From: CAHJXF01 sp038240015
Lineage (GTDB): Bacteria > Pseudomonadota > Gammaproteobacteria > Burkholderiales > Burkholderiaceae_D
Length of the DNA stretch: 64,000 nt
Reading direction: 5' to 3'
Assembly (NCBI GenBank): GCA_038240015.1
Contig: JBBSEF010000004.1
Coordinates: forward strand, 32,275 to 96,274
The notes under the pieces were generated by a model that saw only the letters and a program-made list of their open reading frames with translations, was not told where the DNA came from and searched no databases. The first letter of the stretch is position 1. The number at the start of each line of letters is the position of its first letter. Made by a program: the position numbers and the translations under genes. This document shows positions 34,163 to 42,489 of this stretch, one piece after another.

Positions 34163-36943
34163 CTACAACGTGCGCGCGACTTCCTGCACCTCGAAGACTT
34201 CGAGCTGATCGCCTTCCTTGATGTCGTCGAAGTTCTTCAGCGAAAGGCCGCACTCGAAGCCCGCGCGCACTTCCTTGACGTCGTCCTTGAAGCGTTTCAG
34301 CGAATCGAGTTCGCCGGTCCACGTGACGACGTTCTCTCGCAGCAGGCGAGCCATCGCGCCACGACGCACCACGCCTTCGGTGACCATGCAACCTGCGACC
34401 GCGCCCACCTTCGGAATGCGGAACACCTGACGGATCTCGACGAGGCCGATCTGCTCTTCGCGCTTCTCGGGCGAAAGCATGCCGCCCATCGCCGCCTTGA
34501 TCTCGTCGACCGCGTCGTAAATGATGTTGTAGTAGCGGATGTCGACGCCGTTGGCTTCGGCGAGCTTGCGCGCCTGCGCATCGGCTCGCACGTTGAAGCC
34601 GATCACCACCGCCTTCGATGCGACGGCCAGGTTGATATCCGATTCGGTGATGCCGCCGACGGCCGAGTGCACGATCGCGACCCGCACTTCGCCGGTCGAC
34701 AACTGATGCATCGCGTGCACCAGCGCTTCCTGCGAACCCTGCACGTCGGCCTTGACGATCAACGCGAGCGACTGCACCACACCGGTCGGATCGAACGCGT
34801 TCTCGAGCTTGGCCGCTTGTTGTCGGGCAAGCTTCACGTCGCGGAACTTGCCCTGACGGAAGAGCGCGATCTCGCGTGCCTTGCGTTCGTCGGCGAGCAC
34901 TGCGACTTCTTCGCCGGCTTGCGGCACTTCGGTGAGGCCCTGAATCTCGACCGGAATCGAAGGACCCGCCTCTGTGACGGCCTTGCCGTTTTCGTCGAGC
35001 ATCGCGCGCACTCTTCCGAACGACGAACCCGCCAGCACGATGTCGCCGCGCTTCAAGGTTCCCGACTGAACCAGGATCGTCGCGACCGGGCCCTTGCCCT
35101 TGTCGAGCTTGGCTTCGATCACGAGTCCACGCGCTGACGCTTCGATCGGGGCGCGAAGCTCCAGCACTTCGGCTTGCAGCAGTACCTGTTCGAGCAGCGA
35201 ATCGATGCCTTCGCCGGTCTTCGCAGACACCAGCACGAAAGGAGACTCGCCGCCGTACTCCTCGGGCACGACCTGCTCGGCGATCAACTCCTGACGCACG
35301 CGATCCAGATTCGCGCCCGGCTTGTCGATCTTGTTGATCGCGACCACGATCGGCACCTGGGCCGCGCGCGCATGCGCGATCGCTTCCTTGGTCTGCGGCA
35401 TGACGCCGTCGTCGGCGGCCACCACCAGCACCACGATGTCGGTCGCCTTCGCACCGCGTGCGCGCATCGCCGTGAAAGCCTCGTGACCCGGCGTGTCGAG
35501 GAAGGTGATCATGCCGCGCGGCGTCTCGACGTGATACGCGCCGATGTGCTGGGTGATGCCGCCCGCTTCACCGCTCGCGACGCGCGCCGTGCGAATCTTG
35601 TCGAGCAGCGAGGTCTTGCCATGATCGACGTGACCCATCACCGTCACCACCGGCGCGCGCGGTTGCGACGGACCGGCCTCGACCGTACCGGTGTCGATCA
35701 GCATCGCTTCCGGATCGTCGAGCTTGGCGGCCGTGGCCTTGTGTCCCATCTCTTCGATCACGATCATCGCGGTCTCCTGATCGAGGACCTGGTTGATCGT
35801 GACCATCTGGCCGAGTTTCATCAATTGCTTGATGACCTCGGACGCCTTGATCGCCATCTTGTGTGCGAGATCGGCGACCGTGATCGTCTCGGGGACGTGC
35901 ACGTCGCGAACGATCGGTTCGACCGGCGCAGCAAAATTCGCCGCCGCATGATCTTCGGTATGACGATGGCGACCGCCGCCGCGCGGACCGCGCCATCCCG
36001 CGCCGAAGGAATCGCCGCGCGTCTTGATCGCGCGTTTTTTCGCCGCATCGTCTTGCCACGTCGAAGAAAGCGCGGCCGACTTGACCGACTTCTTGTCCTT
36101 CTTGTCGTCTTTCTTGTCGGTGGCGGCGCCGGCTCTTGCGGCGGGCTTGTGCAGCGTGCCGGCAATCGCGGCCGCAGGCTTTGCGACCACAGCCACGGCC
36201 ACGACCGGCGCGACGGGAGCGGGAGCGGGCGCCTTCGCGACGCGCTTTGCCGGTGGCGCCGTCATCAAACGGTTGATGCCCGCGACCTCCGCTTCGACGG
36301 CGCGCCGCGCACTGTCGCGCACGTCGGCTTCTAGCCTCACACGCTGCTCGGCTTCTACCACGGCCAGTCGCAAGGCCTCGGCCTCGGCGGGGTCGGTGGC
36401 CGACGCGCTACGACGCGCGAGCTCCTCGGATTCGGCGCGCGCGCGCTCTTCGGCGGCGACGCGCTCGGACTCGAGGCGCTCCTGCTTCTCGCGCGCTTCG
36501 GCAACCTGACGCGCGATCAGAGCGGCGCTGCGCTGTGCGTCTTCTTCGCGCAGCAGCCGCTCCTTGTCGTCGATGATGCTGACGGGCGCCGGCGGCGCGG
36601 CCACGGGAGCGGACGCAGGCGCCGCGTCGGGTTCGACTGCCTCGTCGCGCTTGACGAAGACGCGCTTCTTGCGCACTTCGACCTGAATGGTTCGCGCCTT
36701 GCCGGTGGCGTCGGCCTGCTTGATCTCGGAGGTCTGCTTGCGAACCAGCGTGATCTTTTTCTTCTGCGCGTCGCCGGCGCCATGCGCACGGCGCAAGGCT
36801 TCGAGCAAGCGCGCCTTGTCGTGTTCCGACAGCACATCGTCAGGCGATTCCTTTGCCACGCCGGCCGCACGCAGCTGGTCGAGCAGCACGCTCGCGGGCA
36901 GCTTCAATTCCTGCGCGAATTGGGCGACGTTGTTACTTGCCAT
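34163..36943 (-). CDS. infB: Translation initiation factor IF-2
   Basis: GTPase that places initiator tRNA on the 30S subunit. 926 residues. IF2_N domain at the N-terminus (NNVAQFAQELKLPASVLLDQL), a DUF3520/IF2-associated segment, a long Ala/Glu/Arg-rich linker (about 90-330), a second IF2_N copy (ITVADLAHKMAIKASEVIKQLMKLG), then the G-domain with GHVDHGKTSLLDKIR, DTPGHEAFTAMRARG and AINKIDKPGANLD, and domains II-IV ending in KEGDQLEVFEVQEVARTL. 89 bases downstream of nusA in the usual order. Confidence 0.98.
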   Translation of the reverse strand: MASNNVAQFAQELKLPASVLLDQLRAAGVAKESPDDVLSEHDKARLLEALRRAHGAGDAQKKKITLVRKQTSEIKQADATGKARTIQVEVRKKRVFVKRDEAVEPDAAPASAPVAAPPAPVSIIDDKERLLREEDAQRSAALIARQVAEAREKQERLESERVAAEERARAESEELARRSASATDPAEAEALRLAVVEAEQRVRLEADVRDSARRAVEAEVAGINRLMTAPPAKRVAKAPAPAPVAPVVAVAVVAKPAAAIAGTLHKPAARAGAATDKKDDKKDKKSVKSAALSSTWQDDAAKKRAIKTRGDSFGAGWRGPRGGGRHRHTEDHAAANFAAPVEPIVRDVHVPETITVADLAHKMAIKASEVIKQLMKLGQMVTINQVLDQETAMIVIEEMGHKATAAKLDDPEAMLIDTGTVEAGPSQPRAPVVTVMGHVDHGKTSLLDKIRTARVASGEAGGITQHIGAYHVETPRGMITFLDTPGHEAFTAMRARGAKATDIVVLVVAADDGVMPQTKEAIAHARAAQVPIVVAINKIDKPGANLDRVRQELIAEQVVPEEYGGESPFVLVSAKTGEGIDSLLEQVLLQAEVLELRAPIEASARGLVIEAKLDKGKGPVATILVQSGTLKRGDIVLAGSSFGRVRAMLDENGKAVTEAGPSIPVEIQGLTEVPQAGEEVAVLADERKAREIALFRQGKFRDVKLARQQAAKLENAFDPTGVVQSLALIVKADVQGSQEALVHAMHQLSTGEVRVAIVHSAVGGITESDINLAVASKAVVIGFNVRADAQARKLAEANGVDIRYYNIIYDAVDEIKAAMGGMLSPEKREEQIGLVEIRQVFRIPKVGAVAGCMVTEGVVRRGAMARLLRENVVTWTGELDSLKRFKDDVKEVRAGFECGLSLKNFDDIKEGDQLEVFEVQEVARTL

Positions 36944-37032
36944 TCAGTTCCTCGATTCCAGTCGATGCGGTTGCGTATCGGAATTTCATGCGCAGGTTCA
37001 TGCGCGGCTGCGCGGGCTGGTTTGCAAATCGC

Positions 37033-38508
37033 TCACGCGAACCAGTGTTCTCGCGCCTTCATGATCAGTACCTTGGCGCGGTCTTCACCCACGCCGGTCA
37101 TATCGGTCAACTCGTCGACTGCAAGCTCGGCCAGCTCCTCGCGAGTGAAGACGTTGCCGCCCGCGAGCTTGGCCGCGAGCTCGCGGTCCATGCCGTCGAG
37201 GGACAACAGATCCTCGGTGGTCTTCTCGATCTTCTCCTCATTGACGATCGCCTCGGTCAAGAGCGCGTTGCGCGCGCGGTTGCGAAGTTCATTGACCGTC
37301 TCTTCGTCGAACGCGGGAATCTCGAGCATCTCGGCGATCGGCACATAGGCCACCTCTTCGAGACTCGCGAAGCCTTCCTGCACGAGGATGTCGGCGACTT
37401 CTTCGTCGACGTCCAGCTTGTCGATGAAGAGTTGGCGCGTATGCGTGGTTTCGGCAGTGCTCTTCTCGGCCGACTCTTCAGCCGACATCAGGTTGATCTG
37501 CCAGCCCGTCAGTTCCGACGCGAGGCGAACGTTCTGTCCCGCGCGGCCGATCGCGATGGCGAGATTCTCTTCGTCGACCACGACGTCCATGCTGTGCTTC
37601 TCTTCGTCGACGACGATCGACGACACGTTCGCCGGCGCAAGTGCGCCGATCACGAACTGCGCCGGGTCGTCGGACCACAACACGATGTCGACGTTCTCGC
37701 CGCCGAGTTCGTTGCGCACCGCCTGCACGCGCGAGCCGCGCATGCCCACGCAGGTGCCGATCGGATCGATGCGGCGATCGGTCGTGAAGACCGCGATCTT
37801 CGCGCGCACGCCCGGGTCGCGCGCGGCGGCCTTGATGTGCAAAAGACCTTGCTCGATTTCGGGGACTTCCAGTTCGAACAGCTTGACGATGAAATCGGGC
37901 GCCGTGCGCGACAGCATCAATTGCGGTCCGCGCGCTTCGCGATCGACGCGCAACACATAAGCGCGCACGCGGTCACCGACCCGCAGGTTTTCCTTCGGGA
38001 TCATCTGGTCGCGCTTCAGGCGCGCTTCGACGCGGCCGGCTTCGACGATCGCATCGCCCTTGTCCATGCGCTTGACGCTGCCCGTCACGATCGCTTCGCC
38101 GCGCGCGAGGAAGTCCGCGAGGATCTGTTCGCGCTCGGCATCGCGGATCTTCTGCAGAATGGTCTGCTTGGTGTCCTGCGCGAAGCGACGGCCATACTCG
38201 GCCGGATCGAGTTGCTCTTCGATGTATTCGTCGAGTTCGATGTCGGGAATCTGCTCTTTGGCTTCCGACAGGAGCTCCTGCCGATCGGGGAACTCGAGCC
38301 CGGCCTCGTCGGGCACGACCTGCCAGCGGCGAAAGGCTTCGTTCTCCCCGGTCTCGCGATGGACCGAGACGCGAATGTCGACGTCGCCGGGGAACAGCTT
38401 CTTGGTCGCCGCAGCCAGAGCCTGTTCGAGCGCGCCGAACACGACTTCCTTGCTCACGTTCTTCTCGCGCGCCAATGCGTCGACCAACAACAGGATTTCC
38501 CGGCTCAT
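37033..38508 (-). CDS. nusA: Transcription termination/antitermination factor NusA
   Basis: RNA polymerase-binding factor controlling pausing, termination and antitermination. 491 residues: N-terminal domain (VDALAREKNVSKEVVFGALEQALA), an S1 domain near 135-200 (GEAIVTGSVKRMDKGDAIVE), KH domains (CVGMRGSRVQAVRNELGGENVDIVLWSDDP and AIGRAGQNVRLASELTGWQINL), and two C-terminal acidic NusA repeats (EEVADILVQEGFASLEEVAYVP; LAGGNVFTREELAELAVDELTD). Its ATG overlaps the rimP stop as ATGA. Confidence 0.98.
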   Translation of the reverse strand: MSREILLLVDALAREKNVSKEVVFGALEQALAAATKKLFPGDVDIRVSVHRETGENEAFRRWQVVPDEAGLEFPDRQELLSEAKEQIPDIELDEYIEEQLDPAEYGRRFAQDTKQTILQKIRDAEREQILADFLARGEAIVTGSVKRMDKGDAIVEAGRVEARLKRDQMIPKENLRVGDRVRAYVLRVDREARGPQLMLSRTAPDFIVKLFELEVPEIEQGLLHIKAAARDPGVRAKIAVFTTDRRIDPIGTCVGMRGSRVQAVRNELGGENVDIVLWSDDPAQFVIGALAPANVSSIVVDEEKHSMDVVVDEENLAIAIGRAGQNVRLASELTGWQINLMSAEESAEKSTAETTHTRQLFIDKLDVDEEVADILVQEGFASLEEVAYVPIAEMLEIPAFDEETVNELRNRARNALLTEAIVNEEKIEKTTEDLLSLDGMDRELAAKLAGGNVFTREELAELAVDELTDMTGVGEDRAKVLIMKAREHWFA

Positions 38509-39032
38509 CGCTTTTTACTCCCTGCATTGCTTCTGAAATCGATACGCGGCACCAGCCGCGCCTTTTCCACTTCGTCGAAAGAAAACTCGAGCAGCTCGCG
38601 CGCTCCTTCATTGCCCTCGAACATCAATCCGATGCGACGCGCAGGACCCGCGTCGATGCTCTGCAAAATGCCCTGAAACTGCTTGCGGCCGCGCGGCTGT
38701 CCATTGGGCGACTTGCGAAACTTGACGAACGCCTCGTAGCCGACAAACCGCGCGAAGTCGGCCGGTTTCTTCAACGGACGATCGAGCCCCGGCGACGAGA
38801 TCTCGAGCCGTTCGTAATTCACATTCTCGACCGCAAACACGCGCGACAACTGCTCGCTGACCTGCGCGCAGTCTTCGACCGTCACACCCTCGGCGGCAGA
38901 ACCGTCCTGCGTCACCGCGTTTTCGGGCTTGTCGATGAAGACCCGCAGCACGCCGCCGCCGGCCCATTCGACATCGACGAGCTCGTAGCCCATTCCTTCA
39001 ACCGTTTGTTCAATGACCGAATCGCTCGACAC
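38505..39032 (-). CDS. rimP: Ribosome maturation factor RimP
   Basis: 30S maturation factor. 175 residues from a GTG at 39032. Motifs: EGMGYELVDVEWAGGGVLRVFIDKP, GVTVEDCAQVSEQLSRVF, YERLEISSPGLDRPLKKPADFARF, and a C-terminal SH3-like domain with KQFQGILQSID. AAGGA lies about 14 bases before the GTG. First gene of the rimP-nusA-infB block; its promoter must lie between the rluB terminator and 39032, but no convincing -35/-10 pair was seen. Confidence 0.95.
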   Translation of the reverse strand: MSSDSVIEQTVEGMGYELVDVEWAGGGVLRVFIDKPENAVTQDGSAAEGVTVEDCAQVSEQLSRVFAVENVNYERLEISSPGLDRPLKKPADFARFVGYEAFVKFRKSPNGQPRGRKQFQGILQSIDAGPARRIGLMFEGNEGARELLEFSFDEVEKARLVPRIDFRSNAGSKKR

Positions 39033-39136
39033 CTTCGTACGTCCTTTGCTGCTGCTGCCCCACGCTCACCTCGCCGACATGCGAACCCGACGGGCGTCAA
39101 CCGAGCCGCAGGACTTACCTCTCGAATCCTTTGCGG

Positions 39137-39161
39137 AAAAAAAAATGGGCTCGAAAGCCCA
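39137..39161 (-). terminator. Intrinsic terminator downstream of rluB
   Basis: Minus-strand hairpin TGGGCT-TTCG-AGCCCA (39146-39161, a UUCG tetraloop) followed by nine T (39145-39137). It separates rluB from the rimP operon. Confidence 0.9.
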
Positions 39162-39184
39162 CTTCTTCTCCCTTCGCCCCGGCT

Positions 39185-39205
39185 GCCTGCTGTCTACAAG
39201 CAGGC
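39185..39205. repeat. Inverted repeat between rluB and its terminator
   Basis: GCCTGCT-gtctaca-AGCAGGC, a perfect 7-bp stem with a 7-base loop and no T-run. It may protect the rluB mRNA 3' end or be a chance hairpin. The rest of the 286-base gap 39033-39318 holds only the terminator. Confidence 0.4.
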
Positions 39206-39318
39206 ATAGGGCGGGACTGCCTCTCTCACTCACTTGACCAATCCGACCCCGGTCAATGATTAACTGCGGGAGTGTACCAGCCGAGCGCTCTCTGAACAAG
39301 CCGTGGCACGACTGTTGC

Positions 39319-41337
39319 TCAACCACTGCGGCGTCGCCGCGGCTGTGCCGCGAAAGGAGTCTTTCCGAAGCCGGTGCCTTGCGGTCGCGGAGTACGAGGG
39401 GCGCGCGATCCTTCGGCAAACGCACCGAGCGCCGTGACCAGCGGATCGATGCGCGGCTTTCCGGGAGCCCCCCCGGGCGCACCGTTGGGACGGCCCTTGC
39501 CGCGAGGTTTTCCGGCCGCGCCCGCGAATGGCCGAGGCGAGCGATTATCGACGGGAGGGGCGTTGGGGTTGCGAGGTTGGGCCGGCCGCGCCGGTCGCTT
39601 GCCGGAAGACGCGTGGTGATGACTGGTCGGCTGGCCGGCCGACTGACCCATCGGGTCGATCGCTCGAGGCGTCTGGGGACGGCGCCCCTTGTTCGCGCCG
39701 TGACCTTCGCCGACCGCGCCGCCCTTGGCGGCGATACCCAGTTCGACGCACCAGCGTCGCACGACGTTCTGATCGAGCTCTTCCCAACGACCGCGACTCA
39801 AGGACCGCGGCAGATGCACACCGCCGTAGCGGATCCGGATCAGGCGGCTCACCGTCAGTCCGACCGATTCGAACATGCGCCGCACTTCGCGGTTGCGACC
39901 TTCTCCGATCACCACGCGATACCAGCGATTCGCGCCGTCGCCGCCGGCGAATTCTATCGTCGAGAATCGCGCCGGACCGTCGGCCAGCGTGACGCCCTCG
40001 AGCAAGCGCGACCGTGCCGCTTCGTCGAGTTCGCCCAACAGCCGCACCGCGTATTCGCGCTCGAATCCATAGCGCGGATGCGCGAGACGATTGGCTAATT
40101 CACCCGAGGTCGTGAAGATCAACAAACCCTCGGTGTTGAAGTCGAGACGGCCGATCGCGAGCCACTTTGCGGATTGCACGACCGGCAGCTTCGCGAACAC
40201 GCTGGGACGTCCCTGCGGATCGTCATGGGTGACGATTTCTCCCGCGGGCTTGTGATAGAGAAGCACGCGCGCCGGACGCGCAGCCAGACGCCGCTGCAGC
40301 GGCTTGCCGTTGATGCGGATCTGGTCGGTCGGACCGATGCGCTGGCCGATATGGGCCGGCTCGCCGTTGACCGACACGCGACCGGCCACGATCATCTCTT
40401 CCATCTCGCGGCGCGAGCCCAGACCGGCATCGGCCAGCAGCTTGTGCAGCTTGGGCGCGTCGGCATCGGGATCGATCGTCACCGGACGACGGGGCGCGAA
40501 CGCACGCGGGCCGCGCGCGATCGGGGTGTTCGCATTCACGAAGCCCGCGGGAGGTTGGTGCTCGAGCGCCGCTTCGTATTGCGCGTCGTACGAGTCGTCT
40601 TCGAACAGGTCGTCCGTGGGCGGGGCAAATTCCGCGTCCTCGTTCTCGCTGCTCGAGTCGAGCGCATCCGCATCGACCATCGAAGTAACCAGTGGGTCAC
40701 CAGGTGCAGTCGCGACGGGCACGGGCGCCACGTCGACGATCTCTTCGCTCACATCGCTGGTCGTGATCAATTCCTCGATGCGCCACGGCTCCCCCGTGGC
40801 TGCGATGTGCGGGCTCGCGTTTTTCGGACCGCCCTGCATGCCTGCCGGTCGCTGAGCGCCCGGACCACGCGGCGGATGCGGACCCGGTCTCGATCCCGGC
40901 CTCGGTCCCGATCTCGGTCCCGGCCTCGGTCCGGGCCCGGGCCTGGATCCATTCTCCAGAGCGTTGGGCTGACGATTCGCTGGTGCGCCTGCGGGATTGC
41001 CTCGCCGGTTGCGGTTCTTGCGCGGACCTCCCGGACCATGAGGACGCGCTTGCGCGTTACCGTCGGGTTGGTCGGCGCCGGGTCCCGATGCGCTTCCCGT
41101 ATCGGAAGGCCCGGAGTCCTGGATCGCGCCGTTGGCGGCGCCATTGAGGGCGCCATCCTGAATTCCATTGGCCGCGCCATTGAGCGCGTCGGAAGACGAA
41201 GCGGCGCCGGCCGAAGCGGCGCTCGCGTGCGTCTCGCCTTGCGGCTGCCCCGCGGTTTGCTGATCCGCGTGTTGCTGATCCGCGTGCTGACTACTGCGCT
41301 GCGGATTGCGCGGGGGATGTCGGTGGGGTCTGCGCAA
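39319..41337 (-). CDS. rluB: 23S rRNA pseudouridine synthase RluB with long low-complexity ends
   Basis: RsuA/RluB/E/F-family enzyme that makes pseudouridine in 23S rRNA (position 2605 in E. coli). S4 domain near KLHKLLADAGLGSRREMEEMIVAGRVSVNG, catalytic motif AIGRLDFNTEGLLIFTTSG with the nucleophilic Asp, then EGRNREVRRMFESVGLTVSRLIRIRYG. The core is flanked by about 290 N-terminal residues rich in Gly, Pro, Arg, Asn and Ala and about 130 basic C-terminal residues. Start unclear: the frame overlaps scpB and has no ATG between 41291 and 41457. TTG 41337 has AAGAGG nine bases upstream and gives 672 residues; ATG 41457 would give 712 and a 167-base overlap. Confidence 0.88.
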   Translation of the reverse strand: MRRPHRHPPRNPQRSSQHADQQHADQQTAGQPQGETHASAASAGAASSSDALNGAANGIQDGALNGAANGAIQDSGPSDTGSASGPGADQPDGNAQARPHGPGGPRKNRNRRGNPAGAPANRQPNALENGSRPGPGPRPGPRSGPRPGSRPGPHPPRGPGAQRPAGMQGGPKNASPHIAATGEPWRIEELITTSDVSEEIVDVAPVPVATAPGDPLVTSMVDADALDSSSENEDAEFAPPTDDLFEDDSYDAQYEAALEHQPPAGFVNANTPIARGPRAFAPRRPVTIDPDADAPKLHKLLADAGLGSRREMEEMIVAGRVSVNGEPAHIGQRIGPTDQIRINGKPLQRRLAARPARVLLYHKPAGEIVTHDDPQGRPSVFAKLPVVQSAKWLAIGRLDFNTEGLLIFTTSGELANRLAHPRYGFEREYAVRLLGELDEAARSRLLEGVTLADGPARFSTIEFAGGDGANRWYRVVIGEGRNREVRRMFESVGLTVSRLIRIRYGGVHLPRSLSRGRWEELDQNVVRRWCVELGIAAKGGAVGEGHGANKGRRPQTPRAIDPMGQSAGQPTSHHHASSGKRPARPAQPRNPNAPPVDNRSPRPFAGAAGKPRGKGRPNGAPGGAPGKPRIDPLVTALGAFAEGSRAPRTPRPQGTGFGKTPFAAQPRRRRSG
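40883..40942 (-). repeat. 12-bp tandem repeat in the rluB N-terminal extension
   Basis: Five units of about 12 bases (cccggtctcgat, cccggcctcggt, cccgatctcggt, cccggcctcggt, ccgggcccgggc on the + strand). On the coding strand they specify a Gly-Pro-Arg/Ser-Pro tract. Frame-neutral copy change is possible. Confidence 0.8.
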
Positions 41338-41893
41338 AATCGATGACCTCTTGAAGGAGCGGAGCGGCCGAGTCGGGCTCGCCGGGTTGGGGAAGCGGAG
41401 GAAGTTCAGAAAGAGCCGCAAGGCCGAGGTCGTCGAGGAAGGACTTCGTGGTTGCATACAGCGCCGGACGGCCGGGCGCTTCGCGATGACCGATCACGTC
41501 GACCCACCCTCGTTCTTCGAGCGCCTTGATCACGGGTGTCGAGACCATCACGCCGCGGATGTCCTCGATATCGCCGCGCGTGACCGGTTGCCGATACGCG
41601 ATGATCGCGAGAGTCTCCATCACGGCGCGCGAGTAACGCTGCGGCCTTTCCGGATTCAAACGCGCGAGATAACTGCGCATCGAAGGCCGCGTTTGAAACC
41701 GCCATCCGCTCGCAATCGCTGTCAGTACCAGCCCTCGTTCGTTCCAATCCTCGCCTATGCCGGTCAATAAACCATGAATCGTTTCGGCGTCGAGCGTGTC
41801 GTCGAACAGGCGACGCAACGCAGGCATCGCCAACGGCTCGCTCGCAGTCAGTAGTGCCGCCTCTAGGACGACATGTGCTTCGGTTGAATTCAT
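41291..41893 (-). CDS. scpB: Segregation and condensation protein ScpB
   Basis: Winged-helix subunit of the SMC-ScpAB condensin complex. 200 residues. Motifs: LEAALLTASEPLAMPALRRLF, GWRFQTRPSMRSYLARL, YSRAVMETLAIIAYRQPVTRGDIEDIRGV, LEERGWVDVIGHREAPGRPALYATTKSFLDDLGL. AGGA precedes the ATG by eight bases. The 3' end overlaps the start region of rluB, a common pairing in this group. No scpA or smc in the window. Confidence 0.95.
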   Translation of the reverse strand: MNSTEAHVVLEAALLTASEPLAMPALRRLFDDTLDAETIHGLLTGIGEDWNERGLVLTAIASGWRFQTRPSMRSYLARLNPERPQRYSRAVMETLAIIAYRQPVTRGDIEDIRGVMVSTPVIKALEERGWVDVIGHREAPGRPALYATTKSFLDDLGLAALSELPPLPQPGEPDSAAPLLQEVIDFAQTPPTSPAQSAAQ

Positions 41894-42489
41894 CCAGTCC
41901 TGGGTGGACGAGCGATCGGCAAGATGTGCCGACTCACGGCTGCCCCATAGTGAAACCTGGTCAGGTGAGCCCCGCGGGGTGAATCAAATCGTCGCGGGGC
42001 ACGGTGTCTGTCAGACCCGTATTGCTGCAAGGCCGAGGGCGCTCGCTTCGCGCCTGCTTGCGGCTGCATCCAGTCGCATGCCGTTGGCGAAGGCTGCTGT
42101 CGCTGCGGGTCCGCACCTCGATCGGTGTCGCCGGAGTTGGATCGCCCCGACATGAAGAGGTGCGTCAGGGGACCGAGTATAACCAGCGCGCACCGCATGC
42201 ACAAGCATCGATGAGCCAACGCGGAAGCGAGCGACTCGCCAAGCGCGGTAGAGTGGCCGCTCGGAACTTTGCTCCCCGCGCGCGCTCATTGCATGGGACA
42301 CCTCGAACCAGGCATCGACGGCATCACGCCATTTCCGGCATGCACCTATAGCGATCACGTCGCGGCTCGGTTCAAATGCGAAGCCGCCCCAGCGATCGAG
42401 ACCAGAACGAATGGCATTCTGGCCGCGTCATCTTCGTCACGTCATTTCCGGTCGCATCGTTTCACCTCACTCATTGCAGGACGAATAGC
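41894..42489. other. Divergent intergenic region between scpB and glgE
   Basis: 596 bases. A 109-codon minus-strand frame (41890-42219) ends in an ATGA overlap with scpB, but its Arg/His/Cys-heavy translation matches nothing I recognise. A 10-base palindrome CCCCGCGGGG lies at 41970-41979. No convincing promoter was identified for either direction although both scpB and the glgE operon must start here. Confidence 0.5.

Noticed and set aside
41890..42219. 109-codon minus-strand frame ending in an ATGA overlap with scpB
   Set aside because: The overlap looks gene-like, but the translation is Arg/His/Cys/Pro-rich with no hydrophobic core or known motif. scpB has its own AGGA ribosome binding site.
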